Of a DNA stretch of 33,111 nucleotides, positions 9,225 through 17,291 are shown piece by piece. The translations under genes were made by a program, and so were the position numbers. The stretch is from an uncultured Alphaproteobacteria bacterium (GTDB taxonomy: Bacteria; Pseudomonadota; Alphaproteobacteria; MPNO01; UBA830). Location of the stretch: NCBI GenBank assembly GCA_913047365.1, contig CAJWUK010000007.1:1-33111 (forward strand), in the 5' to 3' direction. The notes under the pieces are model-generated. The model was not told the DNA's origin. It worked only from the letters and a program-made list of their open reading frames with translations, and searched no databases. Every line of letters begins with the position of its first letter. Within the stretch, counting starts at the first letter, position 1.

Positions 9225-9977
9225 ATGACAGAAACGGCTATTTTCGAACCGGGCGGCTATCGCTATGTGCGGGGACCATTCCAGTATTCCGGCGGGGTTG
9301 CAGCGGAGGAGGGGTATGCGATTGAGCGTGTCCGCTTTCAGACTCCTGTGCCTCTGGAAGAAGGGTTCAGGCGGATCGAGGCGCATCTGGATTCCATCGG
9401 GCGCCCTTACGTGGCGTTTGCCGCCTGCGAGCTTCGCTCGCCCGAGCCGTTTTCCGAGCAGGGTTTTATCGATTTCAACCGCATCTATGTCGGCACGCTG
9501 GAAAGCTGGGGAATATTCGAAAACGACGAAAACCCGGTGGCGCGCTCCAACGTATGCCCCGAAATCGGTGGGCCATCTGAGCCCAGCTTCCATGCGTTTA
9601 GCTATACCGTCCCTGCGGCGGCCTCGCCGCAGAGCTTCGTCATTGCCGGATCGGCCGAAGCGCCGGAAGGCGGTGCTACATATCAGGAACGCATCATCCG
9701 CTTGGGCGACACTTCTGACGAGGCGATGGGAGAAAAAGCGGACTACGTTATCGGAACCATGGAAAAGCGGATGGCAGCGTTGGACGTCAGCTGGGCGCAG
9801 GCCACCGTGACCCACACCTATTCCATCCACAACATCCACCCCTTGCTGCCAGACCAGTTGGTCGCGCGCGGGGCCGCTGCAGCGGGCCTCACCTGGGTTT
9901 ATGCGCGCCCGCCTGTTGTGGGGCTTGAATACGAAATGGATGTGCGCGGGGTACACACCGAACGGGTTCTGGTCTGA
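9225..9977 (+). CDS. conserved hypothetical protein, possibly 2-aminomuconate deaminase (CnbZ/Rid-related)
   Basis: 250-aa intact ORF (MTETAIFEPGGYRYVRGPFQYSGGVAAEEGY...). The family suggestion is from memory of CnbZ-like proteins and the adjacent RidA gene; not verified. Confidence 0.5.
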   Translation: MTETAIFEPGGYRYVRGPFQYSGGVAAEEGYAIERVRFQTPVPLEEGFRRIEAHLDSIGRPYVAFAACELRSPEPFSEQGFIDFNRIYVGTLESWGIFENDENPVARSNVCPEIGGPSEPSFHAFSYTVPAAASPQSFVIAGSAEAPEGGATYQERIIRLGDTSDEAMGEKADYVIGTMEKRMAALDVSWAQATVTHTYSIHNIHPLLPDQLVARGAAAAGLTWVYARPPVVGLEYEMDVRGVHTERVLV

Positions 9978-9996
9978 CCGGTTCAGGAACACACCT

Positions 9997-10236
9997 ATGA
10001 GCCTGCCGCAACGGATCCGCGCCTACCACATCACCCTGATAGGGGCGCCGATTACCGGCGTTCTGCTGCCGGCCGGCGCCGAGAGAGGTCATGTGTCCTG
10101 GGAAGAATTGCACGAAACCTTTTCCAACTTGGTGATAATGCTGGTCATCCTGCATGCGTTGTATCTGCTTGCTTTTCGGCGGCCGCTCGCCCGGTTGATG
10201 CTTCGCCGGAACCGGTGGAAACCGGAAAAAGAATGA
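9997..10236 (+). pseudogene. 5'-truncated cytochrome b561-like fragment (79 aa)
   Basis: MSLPQRIRAYHITLIGAPITGVLLPAG...WEELHETFSNLVIMLVILHALYLLAFRR resembles only the last part of a cytochrome b561 (ELHE..N.....LHxL helix). The N-terminal helices are absent. Confidence 0.5.
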
Positions 10237-10631
10237 CGCGGCGGAATATCCGAACCGACAAACCTTCGGAAGCGCGCAACACCCACAGCGCTGCCGTTGC
10301 CGCGTCGGGAAACTTCGTCTTTACCTCCGGCATCACGCCACGAGATGAAGACGGTCAACTGGTTCGCCCGGGCGATATGGCGGCCCAGATACGGCAAACG
10401 CTGTCAAACTTGCGTGATGTGCTGCAGGCCGCGGAAACGGATTTCGGTTCGGTGGTGAAGTTCACCGTCTTTGTCACCGACATAGAAGCCTTCATGGCGG
10501 CACGGCGGGGAGCGGATACCGGCCTCGACGCCGCAATGGAAGCCGCGCCCGCCCTCTCGTTGGTGGAAGTTTCCCGGCTGGCCCATCCTGACATTATGGT
10601 GGAGATAGAGGCGACGGCCCAAACCGACTGA
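10233..10631 (+). CDS. RidA family protein (reactive intermediate/enamine deaminase)
   Basis: AAVAASGNFVFTSGITPRDEDGQLV...QTLSNLRDVLQAAETDFGSVVKFTVFVTDIEAF; ATG 10233 overlaps the upstream TGA (ATGA). Confidence 0.88.
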   Translation: MTRRNIRTDKPSEARNTHSAAVAASGNFVFTSGITPRDEDGQLVRPGDMAAQIRQTLSNLRDVLQAAETDFGSVVKFTVFVTDIEAFMAARRGADTGLDAAMEAAPALSLVEVSRLAHPDIMVEIEATAQTD

Positions 10632-10757
10632 GGAAGCGTAAATTTTCCCTTGGTCCGAAAGACAGGTCTTCTGTATGGATTTCCTTCTCAAGCTCTATAA
10701 TGCTGCGGTTTACCAGTGACGTTTGTGAGGGAGAGAGTCATGTCGGGTAGGGTTTTT

Positions 10758-10783
10758 AGAACGCAGACAGTAGTGTGCGTTCT
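10758..10783. repeat. inverted repeat AGAACGCA-N10-TGCGTTCT
   Basis: Perfect 8-bp arms at 10758-10765 and 10776-10783. Confidence 0.5.
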
Positions 10784-10934
10784 GATAGCGTTGCCACACG
10801 TTGCGCAACCGGAGTAAAAGCCCAGAAATGGTTTTTGACTGGAACCGGGGTCCCCGTCAGGTAAAATTGCAGGCCAACACTACTACCGGGCCGGGAACCA
10901 GTTATTTCATCGGCTCCATCCCGGAGAATGAGTC

Positions 10935-11729
10935 ATGAATGTCGTCGCTATGCCGTCCGTCGCCGTCCCGTCCATGAAAGACCGGGTGCCAGAAGCCGAA
11001 TGGGAGACGCGGGTGCAACTGGCGGCTCTTTACCGGATCGCCGCCTATATGGGGCTGGAAGATCTGACAGCGAACCATTTTGCCGCGCGCGTACCCGATG
11101 CGCCGCGCCATTTTCTGATCAAGCCAACTGCGCTGCTGTTTTCCGAAGTAACCGCTTCCAACCTGTGCTGCTACGACGAAAACAGGGAACTGGTGTACAA
11201 AACCGAACATACCTCCAGCCCGGCGGGGCCCCGAATTCATGGGTCGGTGTTGGACGCGCGTCCGGACGTGATGGCGACGATTCATCTGCATACCACGGCG
11301 GGCGCCGCGGTCTCCGCCATGGATTGCGGGTTGAAATTCATTTCCCAGTCATCCATGCGCTTTGCTGGCCAGGTGGCGTACCACCGCTACGAAGGCCTGG
11401 TGCACAAGGACGAGGAGGGTCCGCGTCTCGTAAACGATCTGGGCGACAAACATGTGATGTTCCTCGAAAATCACGGGACGTTGATCACCGGCCGGTCGAT
11501 TCCGGAATGTTTCCTGCTGCATCATTACCTGGAGCGGTCCTGCGAAATTCAGGTCGCTGCCATGTCGTCCGGCGCCGTGCTGAAGGAACCGCCAATGGAG
11601 GAATGCCTGAAAATGGCACAGGGCTGGGCAGAAAACCGCGCCCCCCCGGCAAACGAGATGGTCGGCGAACGGGATTTTCAGGCAATGGTGCGCAAGGTCG
11701 AGGCGATCGACCCGGGATTTCGGGTATAG
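10935..11729 (+). CDS. class II aldolase/adducin family protein
   Basis: AALYRIAAYMGLEDLTANHFAARVP..., metal motif ATIHLHT, and FLENHGTLITG...ECFLLHHYLERSCEIQ. Confidence 0.9.
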   Translation: MNVVAMPSVAVPSMKDRVPEAEWETRVQLAALYRIAAYMGLEDLTANHFAARVPDAPRHFLIKPTALLFSEVTASNLCCYDENRELVYKTEHTSSPAGPRIHGSVLDARPDVMATIHLHTTAGAAVSAMDCGLKFISQSSMRFAGQVAYHRYEGLVHKDEEGPRLVNDLGDKHVMFLENHGTLITGRSIPECFLLHHYLERSCEIQVAAMSSGAVLKEPPMEECLKMAQGWAENRAPPANEMVGERDFQAMVRKVEAIDPGFRV

Positions 11730-11745
11730 GCTCACAATGAGGTTT

Positions 11746-11803
11746 CGTCTTTTTCCGGAATGACAAGTTAAACGAGCGGCGTCATCCCGTCGAAAACCGG
11801 ATT
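11746..11803. repeat. imperfect palindromic intergenic repeat (GTCATcCCGtCGAAAACCGGATtt type), between convergent genes
   Basis: Left arm cgtctttttccggaatgac and right arm gtcatcccgtcgaaaaccgga in inverted orientation. Confidence 0.5.
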
Positions 11804-12442
11804 TTACTGGTCGGTACTCCCCGTCTTTTCCATCTCGGCGATCATGCGCTCGCGTTCTTCGGCTTGCGCCTTGGTCAGCCCCCAGGTCGGCGGGATTTTC
11901 AAATATTCGTCTTCTTCCGGTGTGTTGGTGCGGCCCATCGCCTTGTTGCGGTGGGGAAAGCGGCCGAAGCGAAGGATGGCGTCTCGGTGGCCGATGGCGG
12001 ACTGCATGGATTTTTCGTCGTCAAAGGCCCGGTATTTCTCCACTGCCAGATTCTGGTCGGCCAGGCGTTCACTGTGGACTAGCGGCAGGTAAAAGAACTT
12101 ACGTGCTTCCACCGTAATCGCCGCGTCGTATTCCCTCGCGAGCGCTTCGTGCGAAATCGCACAGGCCTTGTCGTCGGTATGAAATGCCTTGCCGGACCCG
12201 CGGTAAATATTGCGGGGAAATTGGTCCAGCGAAATTACCAGCGCCAGGCATTCTTCCGGCGTCTCACGGAACCCCTCGAATTCACCGGCCGCCGCACACT
12301 TATGAACGGCTTCAAATCGCTCTATCAGTTCGGAATCGAATTCCGGTGTCGATTTGAACCATACGTCGCGGCGTTCGGTCTGGGCGGTCAGGTCAGCGCT
12401 GCCGAACCAGAAGGTCAGAATGTCTTTGGCTATTGAGTGCAT
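11804..12442 (-). CDS. DUF924 family protein
   Basis: ILTFWFGSADLTAQTERRDVWFKSTPEFD, VISLDQFPRNIYRGSGKAFHTD and FFYLPLVHSERLADQ are characteristic. Confidence 0.9.
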   Translation of the reverse strand: MHSIAKDILTFWFGSADLTAQTERRDVWFKSTPEFDSELIERFEAVHKCAAAGEFEGFRETPEECLALVISLDQFPRNIYRGSGKAFHTDDKACAISHEALAREYDAAITVEARKFFYLPLVHSERLADQNLAVEKYRAFDDEKSMQSAIGHRDAILRFGRFPHRNKAMGRTNTPEEDEYLKIPPTWGLTKAQAEERERMIAEMEKTGSTDQ

Positions 12443-12632
12443 ATCCTCTCCTCAACTGGCGCTGGTACAACACCGCGCAAACCCGGCGGGGAACTCCATA
12501 AGCAAATAGTACATCTGACCAGTCCCCGGGGATTCCTGAATTGCCTTAAGACACTTTTTACCTACAAGAATGGTATTTGGCACGGGAATTGCCTGACCAT
12601 TCCTGGCCGAACTGGAAATCACGGAACTGTAG

Positions 12633-12728
12633 TCGGTTCAACAACGTCAACGGACAACAAATTGTTGAACCCGTACGCTGGCGTTACTCGGGGCAGGGTT
12701 ATTCGGTCTACGTTTTGCGTTGAACCGA
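12633..12728. repeat. cluster of three GTTGAACC-type inverted motifs
   Basis: TCGGTTCAACAA (12633-12644), TTGTTGAACC (12662-12671) and GTTGAACCGA (12719-12728). Confidence 0.5.
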
Positions 12729-12739
12729 CGACGGCAACG

Positions 12740-13363
12740 CTAGTCGAAAATCTTGATTCCCAGCGGCGCGGAGTTGCCGCCATTGGTGGGGGACGTATCC
12801 GCCGGGCAGGCGCTGATAGCGGCAAGGATGTCCATATCGGCGCGGATGTCGATGTAATCGTCCGCGCTGACCTCTGTCGGCAAGATTGTAAACCCACCGT
12901 CTTCGTGCAGATCGACATTCATGAAAACGTTAAAAATGTCGAACACCTCATCACCGGATATGCCATAGGGCGCCAGTGCTTCGGTAAGATTTTCCTGGCA
13001 TGAACGGTGGCCGGCCTCGATGTTGTCGCGCAACTGGTACAGCCGGGTCGAGCACCGCCCGCCCATATTGCCCCAGTGATTGCGGCAGGTGTCGTCCACC
13101 ACTGTCATCATCACGTTTTCCCGCGGCGGTTTCGAATAGAAATGCTTGAAACTTTTTGAGGTCCCGGTGCCGCAGATCACGTTGATTGCCCATGATTGGC
13201 CGACGTGAAACATCTCCTTGTAATCGTGGGCGTTGTAAAACACGCAGTCACCGACTTGATAGCCGTCGATTTGGTGAATACGGAATGTCTGTCCCTGTTT
13301 CACCTCGAACGCAGTCGCGTGTCGGGCGGGGATCACGAATTCCTCGGTGAGCGTACCTGCCAT
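12740..13363 (-). CDS. urea carboxylase-associated family protein (DUF1989)
   Basis: QGQTFRIHQIDGYQVGDCVFYNAHDYKEMFHVG...DDTCRNHWGNMGGRCS...DVFNIFNVFMNVDLHEDG-like motif pattern. Confidence 0.82.
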   Translation of the reverse strand: MAGTLTEEFVIPARHATAFEVKQGQTFRIHQIDGYQVGDCVFYNAHDYKEMFHVGQSWAINVICGTGTSKSFKHFYSKPPRENVMMTVVDDTCRNHWGNMGGRCSTRLYQLRDNIEAGHRSCQENLTEALAPYGISGDEVFDIFNVFMNVDLHEDGGFTILPTEVSADDYIDIRADMDILAAISACPADTSPTNGGNSAPLGIKIFD

Positions 13364-13365
13364 GG

Positions 13366-13770
13366 CTATTGCTTCCGGTCGCTCTGGGTCCAGTCATGAT
13401 CGGCGATGTCGAACACCAGACCGTTGGGATCCTTGTACTTGGTCTCCGCATCGACGCCCGGGATATTGTCCGGTAATTCCATGAAAAACTCGCCGCCCAG
13501 TTCTTCGGCCCGCCTGCCGGCAGCCTCCTTGTCGTCGACGACAAAGCCGATGTGGTGCAGTCCCGCCCAGTCGGGGCCGTTCTTACCGCCCTTAGTGCCT
13601 TCCGGGAAATGCAAAAGTGTCAGGTTCATGGTGCCGTCCGACAGCATGACCGCGTTGCCGTATTCGCTTTCCACGTCGCAGACGCGGTCCAGTTCAAACA
13701 GTTTCTCGTAATATTCCGCCGACCTCTGCAGGTCGGGCACCTGCATGGCGATATGTCGCAGCTTGGCCAT
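13366..13770 (-). CDS. VOC family protein (glyoxalase/dioxygenase superfamily)
   Basis: AKLRHIAMQVPDLQRSAEYYEKLFELDRV...GLHHIGFVVDD...YKDPNGLVFDIADHDW. Confidence 0.9.
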   Translation of the reverse strand: MAKLRHIAMQVPDLQRSAEYYEKLFELDRVCDVESEYGNAVMLSDGTMNLTLLHFPEGTKGGKNGPDWAGLHHIGFVVDDKEAAGRRAEELGGEFFMELPDNIPGVDAETKYKDPNGLVFDIADHDWTQSDRKQ

Positions 13771-13835
13771 CGCCCAATTCCCTTTTCGAATCCTTAGCTA
13801 GTGGCATTGTGCGGCGATCCACCTAAGCTGTCCAC

Positions 13836-14990
13836 ATGCGTATAATCGAAATCCGCGAGAAGCCCGTCTCGCTGTCCGATCCAATGTCCAACGCCGCGAT
13901 CAATTTTCAGGAGATGACGGCGTCAGCGGTCGCGATCGTGGTGGATGCCGGGCACAAGGGTACTTTCACTGGATACGGATTTTCCTCGGTCGGCCGCTAT
14001 GCGCAAAGCGGCCTGATTGCTGAACGTTTCGCGCCACGCCTGAAGGCGCTGGAGGAAGTGGAAGGCGCCGATGGCGGGCTGGACCCCGTGCGGGGATGGG
14101 CGGCGATGATGGCGAATGAAAAGCCCGGCGGCGACGGTGACCGTGCAGGCGCGGTCGGTGTGTTGGACATGGCGCTGTGGGATGTAGCGGCGAAAATCGA
14201 GGGCACTCCGCTGTGGCGGATATTGTCCGAGCGCTACAACGAAGACCGTCATCATGATCTGGTGCCGGTCTACGCCACCGGCGGGCACTACTATCCCGAT
14301 GGGGATTTGGAAGCCCTGAGGGAAGAGATTCGAGGATATACGGATCAGGGATACGAACGCATAAAAATCAAGTGCGGACAGGGTGATCTCGCCGACGACT
14401 GCTCGCGGATAGAAGCTGCACTTTCGGTGCTGGACGGCGACGGGTCGCGGCTGGCGGTGGACGTGAACTGCATGTGCTCCACCTCAGGTGATACCCAGGA
14501 AATGGCAGATGCTTATTCGCCCTACGGGCTAAGTTGGATTGAAGAGCCGGGGCACCCTCATGATTTCGAGCTTTTGAAAGCACTGACGGACTATTACGAA
14601 GGCGCTATCGCCACGGGCGAAAACCTGTTTTCTATGTCGGAGACCTACAATCTGCTTATTTATGGGGGGCTGCGCGGCGACCGTGATCTGATCCAGGTCG
14701 ACCCAGCGCTATCCTATGGCATGGTCGAGTATGCCAACATTGTTAAACTGTCCGAGGCCGGCGAATGGCCGCGGTCGCAGATGGTTCCCCATGCCGGGCA
14801 CCTGCTGGCGTATCACGCGGTGGCGGGCCTAAGCCTTGGCGCGCACGAAATTGCCGCCCGTCCCGATTTCATCCTGGGCGGGTTGCAGGAAGACGTGAGG
14901 GTCGCTGACGGCCACGCCACGCTGTCTCAGACCCCTGGTGTCGGGTTCGAGTCACATCCGAAACTCTGGAAAGTGCTGCAGACGCTCTAG
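13836..14990 (+). CDS. enolase superfamily (mandelate racemase/muconate lactonizing) enzyme, D-tartrate dehydratase-like
   Basis: AAMMANEKPGGDGDRAGAVGVLDMALWDVAAKIEG, RIKIKCG, WIEEPGHP, ATGENLFS and MVPHAGH parallel D-tartrate dehydratase landmarks. Confidence 0.82.
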   Translation: MRIIEIREKPVSLSDPMSNAAINFQEMTASAVAIVVDAGHKGTFTGYGFSSVGRYAQSGLIAERFAPRLKALEEVEGADGGLDPVRGWAAMMANEKPGGDGDRAGAVGVLDMALWDVAAKIEGTPLWRILSERYNEDRHHDLVPVYATGGHYYPDGDLEALREEIRGYTDQGYERIKIKCGQGDLADDCSRIEAALSVLDGDGSRLAVDVNCMCSTSGDTQEMADAYSPYGLSWIEEPGHPHDFELLKALTDYYEGAIATGENLFSMSETYNLLIYGGLRGDRDLIQVDPALSYGMVEYANIVKLSEAGEWPRSQMVPHAGHLLAYHAVAGLSLGAHEIAARPDFILGGLQEDVRVADGHATLSQTPGVGFESHPKLWKVLQTL

Positions 14991-15172
14991 GTCTCGGTTC
15001 CCCGGGCGGACTTATGAGTTGGTTCGGCCCAACCGCGATAGACACTATAGAACGAAGACCGAAGAGACATCGGCATAACCCCCGCCTGAGCGGAACTTTT
15101 GCCCCGGTTCGCCAGCGCAGAACCTATCATTCTGTTTTTATTGAGAAGAATCCGAAATTTGAAATCCGGCGG

Positions 15173-15616
15173 TTAGAAGTTCCCCGGATCGTAGCGATTG
15201 GAATCATCCGGCCCTTTGCTGCCATCCGGTTCCTGAGTTGTGTCGAAATTCAATTCCACTAGCACCCCGTTGGGGTCGTGAACAAACAACTGCCACAAAT
15301 TGAAGGACGGAATATCGAATTGGCGCCAATTCAGATTGCGTTCTTCGATGGTCTTGCGCATTTCGTCGAAACCGCGGGCCGACAGCGCGATATGATCGAT
15401 AGCCGCCGATCCCTGGTCGTGTCCGCCTGCCTTATTTTTCGCCGCGTCGCCGCCATAAAGATGGATCATGGTTTCGCCGAACTGAAGCCAGGCGCCGGGG
15501 AAGTTGAAATTAGGCCGCTTAACCGAATGCGATCCGATAATCTCGTTGTAAAACTCCACCGTCGCGTCAACGTCGTGGGTCTTGATCGCCAGGTGATGAA
15601 GGTCTGTTGCGGGCAT
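15173..15616 (-). CDS. VOC family protein
   Basis: TDLHHLAIKTHDVDATVEFYNEIIGSHSVKRPNF...IDHIALSARGFDEM...LFVHDPNGVLVELNF. Confidence 0.9.
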   Translation of the reverse strand: MPATDLHHLAIKTHDVDATVEFYNEIIGSHSVKRPNFNFPGAWLQFGETMIHLYGGDAAKNKAGGHDQGSAAIDHIALSARGFDEMRKTIEERNLNWRQFDIPSFNLWQLFVHDPNGVLVELNFDTTQEPDGSKGPDDSNRYDPGNF

Positions 15617-15629
15617 TCTGGTTCCTCCT

Positions 15630-16934
15630 CTATGCGCTCATCAGGTCGCGCCACGCGGCATACTGCGCACGTAGCGGCAATTCGCTGGTACCGACCTCAC
15701 CGATTTCGCCTCCATCGTCATGGGCGATGTCGTGATCCAGTCCCCGCGAAAGATAAATCCATTCCGAGTCCGCCTCGTCCAACGCCTGCTGAATACCGTT
15801 GAACATGGCGATGTCATCGGTCGTGATCTGGGATGCCGGCGAATTAAGGGCGCTGAGAAACCGGACACTGCGCTGATACATCTCTTCCGGCGCGCCTCGG
15901 AGGCGGAAACACATGGAATGCACGATGGTGCAGTCCACGGCGACCGGCTGCAAAAGACGCATCTGTTGATGCTTTGGGTTCAGGATCAGGTTGGGGTAGA
16001 CCAGATGGTTGAAAGTATCCCACCCCATGATGTTTTCGGCGCGGTTCTCCCCATAGGCGCCGATCATCGCTGATCGATAGCTGGAGTTGATGGGGTCTTC
16101 GTCGGTTGTTTGGGTTATCGGCCCTTCCTTGTAAAAGCCACCCATATAGGAATGACCGCCGGGGAAACCGTGAATTTCCACCTTATCCATCATCTCGAGC
16201 GGCAGGCCGTTGCCCTTGAACATCTGCAACGCGTGATCTTCTGCGCCATCCGCCAGATCATCCGCGACGGCCTGGGCGCTATCGACCGACGACGCATGGA
16301 CGATGGAGGCATGCATAAGGTCGTTGGCATTCTCCATATGGAGTTTCCAGTTGCCGCGATAGCGCTGGCGAAACCCGCCGCCGGTCATCTCAATTTCTCC
16401 GGACGGCGCTCGGTCGACCATATTGTCAATTGCCCGCGTCATGGGGCCGAGATAGTCGGCAAGGGAAGGCCCGTCCGTGGCTCGGCTGGCGAAGACAAAG
16501 CCGCGATAGCTCTCTACATGCGGAACCCGATCCAGGCCAAGCGCCGGGTCCTTCGGATCCAGCTTGCCATTGTAGCCCTTGCCGTGCGGAATACCGATCA
16601 GGGATCCGTCGGTTGAGAATGCCCAGCCGTGATACGGGCAGACGAACCGTTTTTTTGATCCGCGCCGCGCAGAACAGACTTTCATGCCGCGATGGGTGCA
16701 CCGGTTTGCAAAAACGTGAATCTCGTCATCGGTATGGCGGGCGACAATGACCGGCCGGTCGCCCATATGGGCGGTAACGAACGCACCAGCTCCCTCCAGT
16801 TGGCTTTCGTGGGCGACGTATAGCCAGGCGTGGCCGTAGATTCGTTCCATTTCGGCCGCAAAAATGTCCGGGTCTGTGTAGACTCTTCGGTGAACGCGGC
16901 CTTCGGGCGCCAACATTTCGAATGGTTCTGTCAT
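15630..16934 (-). CDS. Rieske-type aromatic ring-hydroxylating oxygenase, alpha subunit
   Basis: Rieske motif CTHRGMKVCSARRGSKKRFVCPYHGWAF. Catalytic-domain region NWKLHMENANDLMHASIVHAS. Confidence 0.92.
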   Translation of the reverse strand: MTEPFEMLAPEGRVHRRVYTDPDIFAAEMERIYGHAWLYVAHESQLEGAGAFVTAHMGDRPVIVARHTDDEIHVFANRCTHRGMKVCSARRGSKKRFVCPYHGWAFSTDGSLIGIPHGKGYNGKLDPKDPALGLDRVPHVESYRGFVFASRATDGPSLADYLGPMTRAIDNMVDRAPSGEIEMTGGGFRQRYRGNWKLHMENANDLMHASIVHASSVDSAQAVADDLADGAEDHALQMFKGNGLPLEMMDKVEIHGFPGGHSYMGGFYKEGPITQTTDEDPINSSYRSAMIGAYGENRAENIMGWDTFNHLVYPNLILNPKHQQMRLLQPVAVDCTIVHSMCFRLRGAPEEMYQRSVRFLSALNSPASQITTDDIAMFNGIQQALDEADSEWIYLSRGLDHDIAHDDGGEIGEVGTSELPLRAQYAAWRDLMSA

Positions 16935-17111
16935 ATGCCGAATAAAGCACCGTTCCTCCCAGGCGTAAACGGCTTTGGCATTTGCAGCTCCGTTCTGTCA
17001 CTCTACCGGACATTGATCTCGACGGGAGATTTTCATGACCATCGACACCCAAAAGACGCTGTCACTGGTATATATCGTGATGGTGATGCGCACGGCGACC
17101 TCCGGTCTCTC

Positions 17112-17291
17112 AAGGCTGTTGTGATTGCGGGTTATGGATTTGCGTGGGCCGCCCATTTCTTCGTCGAAAAGAACCGGCAAGCGACACTCCGCTATCCGAT
17201 ATGGTCGCTGATGGGTGATTTACGTACGTTCGCGCTGGCCTGCATGGGGCGCCTCAACCATAAAATGCGCCGCTACCGGATCGGCGATTGA
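17112..17291 (+). pseudogene. C-terminal fragment of a DUF962 (Mpo1-like) membrane protein
   Basis: KAVVIAGYGFAWAAHFFVEKNRQATLRYPIWSLMGDLRTFALACMGRLNHKM matches the conserved DUF962 C-terminus. No matching N-terminus upstream in any frame. Confidence 0.65.

Noticed and set aside
9165-9992. 275-aa minus-strand ORF opposite 9225..9977
   Set aside because: Antisense shadow of a better plus-strand ORF with SD and consistent composition; no recognisable domain.
10928-11740. 270-aa ORF overlapping the class II aldolase
   Set aside because: Shadow frame of the aldolase, Gly/Arg/Pro-rich composition.
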